Part shown: piece after piece, positions 21,670-30,545 of the stretch
Layout: each line of letters starts with the position of its first letter
Position numbering within the stretch: position 1 is the stretch's first letter
Assembly (NCBI GenBank): GCA_026027325.1
Contig: JAMSLZ010000006.1
Span: forward strand, 1,922,001 to 1,986,000
Origin: Actinomucor elegans
Lineage: Eukaryota; Mucoromycota; Mucoromycetes; Mucorales; Mucoraceae
DNA length: 64,000 nt
Direction of reading: 5' to 3'
Notes under the pieces: model-generated
Databases searched by the model: none
What the model was told of the DNA's origin: nothing
The model's input: the letters and a program-made list of their open reading frames with translations, nothing else
Translations under genes and position numbers: made by a program

Positions 21670-23607
21670 ATGTCTGCTCCTATCTCTACTGTTTCTGGTT
21701 CTAATGACGTTGTCATTAATCCTCCTGTTGCTATTGAATCCTCTGCTGATCAAGACGTAGAGATGAACAACTGTGATGACGGTTTATCCGTATCTGACTC
21801 CGTTGAGGTGATCAAGGACGCTATCCGTCAAGCCTCTGCTCAAATCGCCAAGATGACTATCCAGTTGGTGACTCCTGGTGTTCTCTCTGAAGAAGCTGCC
21901 AAGAAACTTCGTGGTGATCTTGCTCTTCGTCAAAAGGATTTGAAGCTATTTAAGGAATCTCTTCTGGCTATGGAAGAATCCCTTGGTAGCTCTGCTGCTA
22001 GTCCTGCTTCTGCTTCTCTGGGTCCTACTAAGAGTACTATGTTACGTACTGAGTTTGTGCCCAATGACTTACCTATTATCCAATGGGTTGGTATGGTTTC
22101 TGACAACAAGTCTACCATCTTCACTGACTTGCGTACCTGTCTTTCTCGCTTCGAAGTCGTTGTAGAGTGTCATGGTCTTGACTTGGACGTCAATGGTGCT
22201 CGCCTACTTAAGTACTGTTGTTTAAACGAGGATCATCAAACATTCTTGAAAGAAACCTTCTTTGTGCCTGGTGTTGCTGCTACTTGGTCCATTGTAAAAG
22301 ATGCCTTCTTGAAGAAGTTTGGTGTGAATGCAAGTGTAGATCGCTCTACTGCTGCTAACGAGCTCATGGCCATTACCAAACGGTCAACCGAGACAATTGA
22401 ACAGTATATTGACCGCTTCAACGCGTTACGTCGTCGTGCTGACTTGAATGATTCGTTCTTGTTAATATCTACCTTCTTGCGTGGATTGCCTGACTCATTC
22501 CAAGAACGTATGGCATATACTATGAATATGGGAACTGAAACTCAGATGCAGAATCTCGAGTATGTTTGCGCTGTGGCTCGTAACTTGGACAGTCGTTTGG
22601 CTTCTATGCGTGCTAACAAGCGTACTGGTGACGATCAAAGGGAATCTCTTGGCACGAAAAAGTCAAAGGTTTCTGATGAACCATCGTCGTCATCGTTTCC
22701 TAATGGTGCTGCTGCCTCGAAGTACGCATCAAAACCTTCTTCTTCGTCTAGTACAAGAGAAAAGAAAGGGTTGTTCTGTTCTTTCCACCGATCGACTACG
22801 CATAGCACGGACTCTTGTCGCGCTGCTAAACTGGGAGGTGTACCCAAGCCTGGTCCTGGTGACTGCCGTCGTTGTGGCGCTAAGAATTGGAACCCATCAC
22901 ATCGCTGTGATTCATCTGCTGCAGTGAATGGTGTTGGTAAATCTGCCAGTAATCTGGTAATGAGAGCTATGTCCACGTCGCCCGAACGTTTTTCCTCTTC
23001 TGCCTCTCGCACCACTACTACTACTTCTTCTGCTGCTCCTCGTGCTCCGGTTTCCACTACCGTCGAGACTAATACTTCTGTTGCTTCTTCTGCTGGATCA
23101 ACCAATGCTTCTTCTTCTTCTGCTGTGGCTGTTGCCACACAACGCATCAACGATATGGATATTTCAGATGAAGAATCGCTTCTGGTCGCCGCGCAGGCAC
23201 AAGCTTGTAAGTATCACAAAGGATTTTCATTGCCACCAAGACAGATTTCTAATTCTCTCTTTGTACCGGCTATTATAGAGAATATTACTACCTACAGTTT
23301 GATCGATTCGGGTTCGAGCTTTTCTATGGTTACGCCAGAGTTTTTTAACTCACTTGTTCCACCTATTCCTTTGGTGAAGCAAGAAGGCACAATCCAGCTT
23401 GGCCACGTCAATAATGCGATCAGTAGAATAGGGTCTTGCACTCTAAAAGTATTCTATAATAAAAAATCCTTTTACCATACTTTTGAAGTTTTTCCTTTCT
23501 TTACTCATGAAGATGTTCCTATTTGCTTTGGTCTTGACATCTTACCTCAATTGAACATTGGTATCACTGGTCTTGTTAGTTCACACTTTGAACAAATTGG
23601 CCATTGA
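21670..23607 (+). CDS. gag: Gag-protease polyprotein of the Ty3 element
   Basis: 645 codons from the first ATG after the 5' LTR to TGA. The N-terminal third is Ser/Thr-rich and helical. The central capsid-type retrotransposon gag domain lies at about residues 120-320 (TIEQYIDRFNALRRRADLND, FLRGLPDSFQERMAY). Two knuckle-like zinc motifs follow: CSFHRSTTHSTDSC (C-x2-H-x4-H-x4-C) and CRRCGAKNWNPSHRC, neither a standard CCHC. After a Ser/Thr/Ala-rich linker comes the aspartic protease with LIDSGSSFSMV near residue 544. The protease is therefore fused to Gag and is made whether or not the stop is passed. It assembles virus-like particles in the cytoplasm, by family. Confidence 0.93.
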   Translation: MSAPISTVSGSNDVVINPPVAIESSADQDVEMNNCDDGLSVSDSVEVIKDAIRQASAQIAKMTIQLVTPGVLSEEAAKKLRGDLALRQKDLKLFKESLLAMEESLGSSAASPASASLGPTKSTMLRTEFVPNDLPIIQWVGMVSDNKSTIFTDLRTCLSRFEVVVECHGLDLDVNGARLLKYCCLNEDHQTFLKETFFVPGVAATWSIVKDAFLKKFGVNASVDRSTAANELMAITKRSTETIEQYIDRFNALRRRADLNDSFLLISTFLRGLPDSFQERMAYTMNMGTETQMQNLEYVCAVARNLDSRLASMRANKRTGDDQRESLGTKKSKVSDEPSSSSFPNGAAASKYASKPSSSSSTREKKGLFCSFHRSTTHSTDSCRAAKLGGVPKPGPGDCRRCGAKNWNPSHRCDSSAAVNGVGKSASNLVMRAMSTSPERFSSSASRTTTTTSSAAPRAPVSTTVETNTSVASSAGSTNASSSSAVAVATQRINDMDISDEESLLVAAQAQACKYHKGFSLPPRQISNSLFVPAIIENITTYSLIDSGSSFSMVTPEFFNSLVPPIPLVKQEGTIQLGHVNNAISRIGSCTLKVFYNKKSFYHTFEVFPFFTHEDVPICFGLDILPQLNIGITGLVSSHFEQIGH

Positions 23608-26600
23608 CTCCCAGACCCAATTGATCCTGATCAGGTCAAACCAAATGATAATCCATACGGAACGATTACTGAGCGAAAGCCTTTGCTTGATAAAATAAAC
23701 AAGTTGTTACAGGTCAATTCTTCTATTGATATGAAAAATACATACTGCAATTTACCAGGCGCTATTATTCATCTCAAAACGAAGCCTGGAAGTGTTGCTT
23801 ACAGAAAACAATACGCATTGCCTGAAGCCTATCGTTCTGCGGTCCTTGACCAAATAGAAACATGGTTACAGGAAGGTGTCATTGAAAGAGCTCCTTCTCA
23901 TACATCGTGGAATAGTCCAATCCTTTGCGTCAAAAAGAAGGACTCATTCGGTAATTACACGTATGCTAAACCTAGAGTGGTTTGTGATGTTCGTCTAGTT
24001 AACCAATTGCTGATTGTAAATGATAGACAACAACTACCTCTCATCTCAGAAATACATCAACGTATTGGCTCTGCTCCAATCCACACTATATTGGACATTC
24101 ATGCTTGCTTTACAAGTTTTAAAGTTGCTGATGAAGATCGCGAGAAACTGTCCTTTACTTGTCCCTATACCAATCGGCAGATGCGCTTTATCAAAGCGTG
24201 CTATGGCATAAGTTTCGTTGGATCGGTCGTCCAACGCAATTTGACAACACTCTTTGAAGATCTTCCTTACGTCAACGTGTATGTAGATGACATCGTTGTT
24301 TCTACATTTCCTCCGCTATCATATCATGCAGATTGCGTTGCTGAAGTGACCAAACGTCTTACTAGTGCTAATCTCGTACTGAATCCTGATAAGATCGTAT
24401 TCGCTCAACAGAGTATACACATATTGGGTTGGTCGTTGATAAAAGGTAAACTGATCCCTGATCCTCGCAAAGTAGCAAGCTTAGAAAGCTGGCCTAAAAT
24501 GACTACTGGACGTCATATCCAACAGTTTCTCGGGTTTATGAACTTCTTCCGTTCATCCATTCCTTTCTTTGCTAAACTCGCTGCTGATTTAGATGACCTA
24601 CGTAACGTAAAAGATATTACTAAAGTCTGGTCAAACAAACACGAACAAGCTTTTGCAGCTCTTAAATACGCTCTGGCCAATGCTCCTGTTATCTCGCCTC
24701 CAGTTATCGGTCAACGATTTCATGTTGCAACAGATGCAAGTGTGTCTGGTATTGGTGCTATGCTGTATCAAATTATCGATAATGAAGTTAAGTTTGTTGC
24801 CTTGGCTTCTCGAAAGCTTAGTGTTTCCGAACGCAACTATAGCACTACCAAACGTGAATTGTTAGCTGTCGTTTATGCATTTGCGAAATTCCACAAGTGG
24901 CTGTATCTTATTCCCTTTACGTTGCATACTGATCATAAAAGTCTCATTTACTTGCAGACTCAAGAAGTACCTAATGCTTTAATGGCTGGTTGGTATGAGG
25001 GTATTTTTGGCTATACGTTCAATACAGTTCACCTGCCTGGATTCAAAAATCTTATTCCTGACGCTCTCTCACGCCTTTATACGGACGAGGATCAACCGAT
25101 TAATGTTCTGGAGGGGGGTAGTTGTCTCGATATAGTCGCGCTTGGTGATGTTGGTAGCATTTCAAACAAAAAGAAAAGCTTGAAAGATAGTGAAAAGGGA
25201 TCTATGGCTAAAAGCAAAAAGCAATTTGCTCAACAGTCACGCCCTAGTATTTATAAAAATAATACTTCTCTCTTAGCTTCTTCTTCAACAGTACCAATAT
25301 TACTTACTGATCAGAGTAATGATACTTGCGCTACTATATCTCCACAACAAACTTCTAATGACGATGAAGACCTGATTCTTCGAACATTAAAGTTTGCTGA
25401 TTATATTACACCACCTAAAAATGAACGTGATAATCTCGTATTTAAAGCACACCTTTTAGGACATTATGGTTTACAAAGCATCGAGAACCAATTACACCAT
25501 GATGGTATTCACTGGACAAACATGCGAAAAGATATTCAACGAATCTTGGGCGAATGTACTGAATGCAATAGGTTCAACATATCCAAAGTTGGTTATCACC
25601 CACCAAAATCTGTATTGCCTGATCAACCACTTGATCATTGGTGTATGGATTTAGGTACTTTTGATGTCACCTCTTCTCGCGGCAATAACTTTATGTTAGT
25701 CATGGTAGACTATTATTCAAGGTTTACTGTTCTTAGAGCATTACCTGATAAACATAGTACGACTATCGCTGCCGAACTTTTATCTATATTCTCGTTATTT
25801 GGCTTTCCAAAGATCTTGAATTCGGATAATGGTGCAGAGTTCACAGCTGATATTGTAGCAAAAATGATTGAGATGAGTGGCATTGATCGAAGACTTTCAT
25901 TACCATACTCTCCTACGGGTAACTCGGTAAACGAAGCATATGTCGGTTTGGCAAAACGTACAATTGTTAAGGAATTACGCGGTAAAGGCGCTGACTGGGA
26001 TTATTATTTGAATTATTGTCAATACGCTATGAATTGTAAATACGCACGGTTACATAAGTCTCGTCCTTATACAGTGTTATTCAATAGACAACCAAATGGC
26101 TTTGAAGACTACTCAAATACTAAACCTGTATTGCAACTAGAAGAAACTGACACGAAAATGATTGATGAAAAATTCAAATTTGTCAATGAAGTCGTTATAC
26201 CAGCATTGTCTAAACGCATAAGAGATACGCAAGAACGTGATCACGACAGATTCGTAAAAACGCATAGGATTGTAACTAAGCAGTTTCCTGTTGGAAGTAA
26301 AGTTATGATTAAGAATGTAACACGATTAAGCAAATTAGATGCGCGTAATCTCGGTCCATTTTATATACATGGAATCACAAAGAACGGTAGCTATATCTTG
26401 AAAGATAAAGCGGGTACTCTCTTATCTAGAGATGTACCTACATCGCATATTATATTCATCTCCTCAGATAATATATCTACTGAAGAATATCAAAAGCTTA
26501 AAGAAGATCACTTTGAAATACAAGCAGTCATTGATCATTCTGGTTCACCTGGTAATTATTTATACAGAGTCAAATGGAAAGGATATCCAAACGATGAAGA

Positions 26601-26772
26601 TGATACATGGGAACCTCCATCACACTTCGATTCAAAGAAACCAATTGAAATATATTGGGGACGTCGCAATGCTGATCATAAGCAATCCTCTTCCAAGAAA
26701 CGTAAGGCTCCTATGACAGTCAATACACGTAAGATAGCTACTCGGAACAAACGCAGTAGAAACCAACAATAG
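23608..26772 (+). CDS. pol: Pol polyprotein (RT, RNase H, integrase, chromodomain), by stop read-through
   Basis: The frame continues directly from gag after TGA at 23,605-23,607. There is no in-frame ATG until about 23,731, right at the edge of the RT domain, so expression by read-through is the simplest reading. Domains in order: reverse transcriptase (palm motif NVYVDDIVVS near 24,281); RNase H (HVATDASVSGIGAMLYQ and TDHKSL); integrase with an H-H-C-C zinc domain (HLLGHYG to CTECNRF) and catalytic D, D, E in WCMDLG, SDNGAEFT and NSVNEAYVG; then a C-terminal chromodomain (YLYRVKWKGYPNDEDDTWEP, about 26,500-26,640) and a basic tail. No internal stop or frameshift is seen. The chromodomain may steer integration to marked chromatin, as in other chromoviruses. 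Confidence 0.93.
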   Translation, partial: LPDPIDPDQVKPNDNPYGTITERKPLLDKINKLLQVNSSIDMKNTYCNLPGAIIHLKTKPGSVAYRKQYALPEAYRSAVLDQIETWLQEGVIERAPSHTSWNSPILCVKKKDSFGNYTYAKPRVVCDVRLVNQLLIVNDRQQLPLISEIHQRIGSAPIHTILDIHACFTSFKVADEDREKLSFTCPYTNRQMRFIKACYGISFVGSVVQRNLTTLFEDLPYVNVYVDDIVVSTFPPLSYHADCVAEVTKRLTSANLVLNPDKIVFAQQSIHILGWSLIKGKLIPDPRKVASLESWPKMTTGRHIQQFLGFMNFFRSSIPFFAKLAADLDDLRNVKDITKVWSNKHEQAFAALKYALANAPVISPPVIGQRFHVATDASVSGIGAMLYQIIDNEVKFVALASRKLSVSERNYSTTKRELLAVVYAFAKFHKWLYLIPFTLHTDHKSLIYLQTQEVPNALMAGWYEGIFGYTFNTVHLPGFKNLIPDALSRLYTDEDQPINVLEGGSCLDIVALGDVGSISNKKKSLKDSEKGSMAKSKKQFAQQSRPSIYKNNTSLLASSSTVPILLTDQSNDTCATISPQQTSNDDEDLILRTLKFADYITPPKNERDNLVFKAHLLGHYGLQSIENQLHHDGIHWTNMRKDIQRILGECTECNRFNISKVGYHPPKSVLPDQPLDHWCMDLGTFDVTSSRGNNFMLVMVDYYSRFTVLRALPDKHSTTIAAELLSIFSLFGFPKILNSDNGAEFTADIVAKMIEMSGIDRRLSLPYSPTGNSVNEAYVGLAKRTIVKELRGKGADWDYYLNYCQYAMNCKYARLHKSRPYTVLFNRQPNGFEDYSNTKPVLQLEETDTKMIDEKFKFVNEVVIPALSKRIRDTQERDHDRFVKTHRIVTKQFPVGSKVMIKNVTRLSKLDARNLGPFYIHGITKNGSYILKDKAGTLLSRDVPTSHIIFISSDNISTEEYQKLKEDHFEIQAVIDHSGSPGNYLYRVKWKGYPNDEDDTWEPPSHFDSKKPIEIYWGRRNADHKQSSSKKRKAPMTVNTRKIATRNKRSRNQQ

Positions 26773-26990
26773 ATCATAGACTTTTTATACAGTCTTGTTT
26801 GTTATTCTTCTTTTCCTTCACTTTTATCCTACGGGTTTTTTACATAAGGTTTTTATCGAGGAATAACTACGATCAGTTCATTACAAGGCGAAAGGACACG
26901 CACCGAAGTATGTAACTTCCTATTAACTTATGCACATTATAGACTATACCTAGTAACAATGCAAACACTCTTAGTATAAGCAACTGTCTA

Positions 26991-27001
26991 GAAGGGGGCA
27001 A
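26991..27001 (+). promoter_or_regulatory. Polypurine tract of the Ty3 element
   Basis: GAAGGGGGCAA lies immediately before the 3' LTR, the position and composition expected for the plus-strand primer. No tRNA-complementary primer-binding site was recognised after the 5' LTR, where the sequence is mostly T. Confidence 0.75.
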
Positions 27002-27365
27002 TGTTGTAAACATGACTTGTTCAGTGTCCGTCACCAATCAGGTCAATGTTCGACAATGCTTATACTCAGCTTGTGCTTTGACAGCTTTGTAACGTCGGTT
27101 AAGAGATATATATGGAAATCAATGCTTAGTGCAGCTAACCTTCATAAACTATCTATCACCGAATATAAAGTCGTACTAGAATGGATTACTATAAATCCTT
27201 GTTAACTCCATGAGCGCAGTCTTTGACTAACTCAATCGTCTATAATATCAAGTTAAATCCGAACTTCAATTTTGTATAAATAGCTCATCATTTTAATGCT
27301 TTAATAAATTAATTCGTTTTATCAGTCTGGTTATTTTTACAGTCTTTATTATATTCGATATAACA
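27002..27365 (+). repeat. 3' LTR, 364 bp
   Basis: Identical to the 5' LTR. Its first bases also supply a new stop codon for the interrupted minus-strand gene: reading from that gene runs 24 codons into this LTR before stopping at 27,293. Confidence 0.97.
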
Positions 27366-27811
27366 CATTGATGCATAGGCAAGTTGCGTAAACCAGCATT
27401 GACATGAAGCATAATACCGCGAGCACGCATACTTGCATCCAAATTAGTGTCCAATCGAAGCTTGGGTTTTACGGATAAAAACACAGTACTGTTCAATCCT
27501 CGAGGAACTGTCCATTCATACGTAGCGTTCAAACGAAATTCCAATTTGGTGCCTGCTGAATTACCACTGTGGACAGATACGTTGGTATCGATGTTTCTAG
27601 CGAGCTGCGTCAAACCAGCATCTTGCCAGAGGTCAATGTCGACTGTATAAGTACCATTGCCCATATTATTATAACTGTATTGAATTTCAATCTTTTGTCC
27701 TGGTTCGATTGTACTATTGGCTATAGGAAAGTGGATTTCTGCACCAAGCTGTGCTGAACAGAGCGTAAGCAGTGTTGCGAGCAACAAGAGGATTTGTAGT
27801 ATATTTGCCAT
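27366..27811 (-). pseudogene. Secreted-protein gene cut by the retrotransposon
   Basis: The body of a minus-strand gene starts at the ATG at 27,811 with a signal peptide (MANILQILLLLATLLTLCSA). A small beta-rich extracellular domain follows (QLGAEIHFPIANSTIEPGQK, then a W/Y-rich middle and SVKPKLRLDTN). It recalls Kre9/Knh1-like cell-wall domains (weak similarity, inference), with several N-glycosylation sites. After 148 codons the frame meets the LTR. The natural last 16 codons, a hydrophobic tail, lie at 21,198-21,246 on the far side of the element. The uninterrupted gene would encode 164 aa. As it stands the protein ends in LTR-encoded polar residues and would lose its anchor signal. Confidence 0.88.
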
Positions 27812-28016
27812 GATGAATGATATAGAAGAAGCAAAAGACGAAAAAAAGAATGATGCCTGAACCATATAATACTTATTCTCAGGCAATTATAAGTGCGTAA
27901 CACAACTTGAACTATTTAGCTGGATTAGTAGAATTTATAAGGAACTGGGAAAGACATATGCTCTTCTGCAACGCTGATATGTTACACGTATCTACACTGT
28001 TTTTTTTATTATTCTC

Positions 28017-28778
28017 TTAAGTTGCATTGATGGTAGACATATCAGGCACCGCGCCATGATCTACCAGCAAATGAAACATATCCCACAGCTTTTTTTTGAC
28101 ACAAACACCTAAAGTCTCACTATCTGGCTTGACCTTGAGCTCATCCAAGAAATAGTCTACCATTGGACGATTATTTCTAGCAGCACAAACACGCAGTGCC
28201 ATATTGTTTCGCAATGTTGGATCTGCACCATACGCAACCAGACGCTTTACGGTATCCAAGCGACCCAACTGTGCTGATTTGATTAAAGGAAACCCTTTGG
28301 GTCGATTGGGTGATGCGCCACGTTCCAACAAACTTAAAATCATGGCATCTCTTTCTTGCTGTGTATCCAAAGGCTCTTGTAAAAACAGACGTGCAGGTAT
28401 CTTTTTGTCTTGATAAGTAGTTTTGTGATGTTTGTCAAAGCGCTGCCATAGATCTTGATTGAAAAAGGGAAATCGCACCGCTTCTTCAAATGCTAGCTGT
28501 ACATTATTATGGTTGCGATGTAAAAAAAACGCAAGTTTGATGGTGTTGTGGCAATAATAAAGCTGACGGTAGAAATGTTGGCTGGTGATGGGTAAATCGG
28601 GATTGGAGGAATAGATAAAGATTTTGGAAAGGATCTCGAAAGGCAGTTTGAGTAGACCGCTTGGCCCAACAGGTGTGATTTCTTCTTCATCACTACTGCT
28701 ATCGGAAGAAGAGGACGAGGACGAGGATGAGGACGAGAGTCCCCAATCCTGATCCATAAGTCGTTGTCGTTTTGACAT
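28017..28778 (-). CDS. F-box-like and ankyrin-repeat protein
   Basis: Single-exon minus-strand gene of 253 aa. After a polyserine/acidic stretch (about residues 15-33) comes an F-box-like segment (LLKLPFEILSKIFIYSSNPD, about 42-62). A helical linker is followed by ankyrin-type repeats from about residue 150 on (LLERGASPNRPKGFPLIKSA, GRLDTVKRLVAYGADPTLRN, then two weaker units ending HLLVDHGAVPD). By family it could be an SCF ubiquitin-ligase substrate adaptor; the F-box match is by eye. The repeat count is low and the protein stops soon after the last unit. It is on the same strand as the interrupted gene downstream. Confidence 0.82.
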   Translation of the reverse strand: MSKRQRLMDQDWGLSSSSSSSSSSSDSSSDEEEITPVGPSGLLKLPFEILSKIFIYSSNPDLPITSQHFYRQLYYCHNTIKLAFFLHRNHNNVQLAFEEAVRFPFFNQDLWQRFDKHHKTTYQDKKIPARLFLQEPLDTQQERDAMILSLLERGASPNRPKGFPLIKSAQLGRLDTVKRLVAYGADPTLRNNMALRVCAARNNRPMVDYFLDELKVKPDSETLGVCVKKKLWDMFHLLVDHGAVPDMSTINAT

Positions 28779-28987
28779 GACGATCGTGCAGTTAAAGGAC
28801 TCTTTTTTTATATATATATTAAACTTTTAAATCATTCGTCTGTCCGGTCCGAACTATTCTGTGCCAGTTTCTTGACATACAATATGCATAAGTTTTAACT
28901 CAGTTTGGATGCTAATCAGCAATGTTTCTGCCAAAATCTACTCTTTTTAAAAGTTTAATTGGCGTAGGCTATTCTAAGCGCGGATTG

Positions 28988-29040
28988 TTTATCAAATATG
29001 ACATTAGACCGGAATCATTCAAGGGATCTATAGATCATTA
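28988..29040 (-). repeat. Interspersed repeat copy (orientation B)
   Basis: Very clear copy: TTTATCAAATATGACATTAG, then ACCGGAATCATTCAAGGGAT and CTATAGATCATTA. Confidence 0.65.
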
Positions 29041-29132
29041 AATCTAATAAACTCGAATATATGTTTACTTTTATTTAGTATTATATAGCATATCCATTTT
29101 AATCGAATGAAATATTGGCTCTGGTATACACT

Positions 29133-29205
29133 GTAGTTCATTCAAAGTATTTATTAGTTATAGGCTATGACATTAGACTGGAATTGGTCGAGATCTTGAG
29201 ATGCA
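29133..29205 (-). repeat. Interspersed repeat copy (orientation B)
   Basis: Contains GTAGTTCATTCAAAGTATTT, then GCTATGACATTAGACTGG and AATTGGTCGAGATCTTGAG, in family order. Confidence 0.6.
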
Positions 29206-29619
29206 AAAATTATATGATATCAGAAATCCTCAAGGGACAACCTTCAGAAGAACATAGTATTAAAATTCCGATACTTTTTTTTTTTTTTTTTTTTTTTAGC
29301 TTTCTGTTTGAAATTATCAACGCTGTTTTCGAGGTTCGATTTATAAGTAAAAGAACTTCATTAATATGAGTATACAAAGAAAGTTTTAGTATAAAAAGTT
29401 CAAGTTATGATTAGATTTCTAGCACATACAAAATAACAGCTTTTTTAAAGACAATTTCTTGGCTGTAAAGACGTATCGAAAGTTTAAGTAATCTATTTCT
29501 ACCAATCAAAGCTTTTATGACTGCGTTTTCGGTGGCTTTTTCCTACACCTTTTTTGCATTTTTTATCTTGATTCCCATTTGTTTTTCCACTGTTTTATTA
29601 CACATTTTTTTTTTTAATC

Positions 29620-30483
29620 ATGGCAGCTGAGAAACGACCTCAAGAATCCAACAACGACGAAGAGCCCAAGCGTATTCGTGTTGGTACCACCCGTACTACC
29701 ACCAACACAGACGTGCACATGGTTCCTCAGGCACCTAAAGTCCCCAAAACCACCATTGAAAAGGAAAACGCTCGCCGTCTTATCGTCATTTTAGAACAAG
29801 CTACATTAGAAACGCTCAAGATTGGCAAAAACAAAGAAGGCCACTACCAATTACTTAATGTCGATGATCATTTACACATTTTAAAAAAGAACAACCGAGA
29901 AACATACGAAGCACGTCCCGATATCACTCATCAGTGCTTGTTGACCTTGTTGGATAGTCCCTTGAATAAGGCGGGTCTGTTACAAGTTTACATCCATACC
30001 CACAAGAACGTTTTGATCGAAGTGAATCCCCATATTCGTATTCCTAGAACGTTTAAACGTTTTGCAGGTTTGATGGTGCAGTTACTTCATAAACTGAGTA
30101 TTCGTGCTGTCAATGGTAACGAAAAGCTGTTAAGAGTGATTGAGAATCCTGTTGAAAAATATTTGCCTAGTAATAGCCACAAAATTGGTAAGTAGCTTTA
30201 CGAATGTCTATTTGAAAATGTGATTATTCAATCGTTTTTTTTTAAAAAAAATTCTATAGCACTTTCATGGGATGCACCTACAGTGAAATTATCAGAATAT
30301 ATGCCTACAATTCCTCAAGATAAAAATATTGTGGTGGCTGTAGGTTCCATGGCTCATGGTACAGATGACTTTGCTGATGCGTATGTAGATGAAAAGATTT
30401 CAGTTTCGGATTATTCGTTATCTGCATCCGTTGCTTGTGGTAAAATAGCATGTGCAGTAGAAGAAATGTGGGGCATTGTGTAA
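29620..30483 (+). CDS. EMG1: 18S rRNA pseudouridine N1-methyltransferase Emg1/Nep1
   Basis: Two exons, 29,620-30,187 and 30,260-30,483 (72-nt intron), give 263 aa, close to the 252 aa of the yeast protein. A variable charged N-terminus is followed by the SPOUT-class fold: [19 protein letters not shown], the [20 protein letters not shown] block, [15 protein letters not shown], and in exon 2 [20 protein letters not shown] and [18 protein letters not shown], which form the SAM-binding knot. By family it methylates the hypermodified pseudouridine of 18S rRNA and is needed for small-subunit assembly in the nucleolus. It converges on Sin3, with only 62 bases between the stop codons. Confidence 0.96.
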
Positions 30484-30545
30484 ATGTATATATCATTCAA
30501 TAATAATAATAAAAAAAAAGAGTAGTGCTAGCATTCGATGTTTTA

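Larger units (their letters stand above)
21252..27365 (+). mobile_element. Intact Ty3/gypsy LTR retrotransposon with chromodomain
   Basis: The element is 6,114 bp and bounded by two 364-bp LTRs that I compared line by line and found identical. It is flanked by the 5-bp direct repeat CATTG (21,247-21,251 and 27,366-27,370). The order is gag (with zinc knuckles and aspartic protease), reverse transcriptase, RNase H, integrase, chromodomain, which defines the chromovirus branch of Metaviridae. The coding region 21,670-26,772 is one frame broken only by a TGA at 23,605. LTR ends are TGTTG...TAACA. A purine-rich tract precedes the 3' LTR. Identical LTRs and full-length frames point to a very recent insertion, possibly still active. 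Confidence 0.97.
28779..29619. other. Spacer with two repeat copies
   Basis: Divergent interval between the ankyrin gene and Emg1. It holds two reverse-orientation copies of the interspersed family (28,988-29,040 and 29,133-29,205), a T run near 29,276 and, close to 29,620, a CT-rich leader. The 84-codon frame at 29,115-29,369 reads across the second copy and the T run and is not supported. Confidence 0.6.

Noticed and set aside
22635..23150. 171-codon minus-strand frame inside the retroelement gag
   Set aside because: Shadow of the Ser/Thr/Ala-rich part of gag; no family features.
23605..23682. Ribosomal frameshift between gag and pol
   Set aside because: Both parts are in the same frame, so no shift is needed; only the TGA separates them.
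27017..27205. 62-codon frame in the 3' LTR, also present in the 5' LTR (21,249-21,455)
   Set aside because: LTR sequence; the frame has no known counterpart in LTRs of this class and is short.
29115..29369. 84-codon plus-strand frame upstream of Emg1
   Set aside because: Runs through an interspersed repeat copy and a T run; no features.
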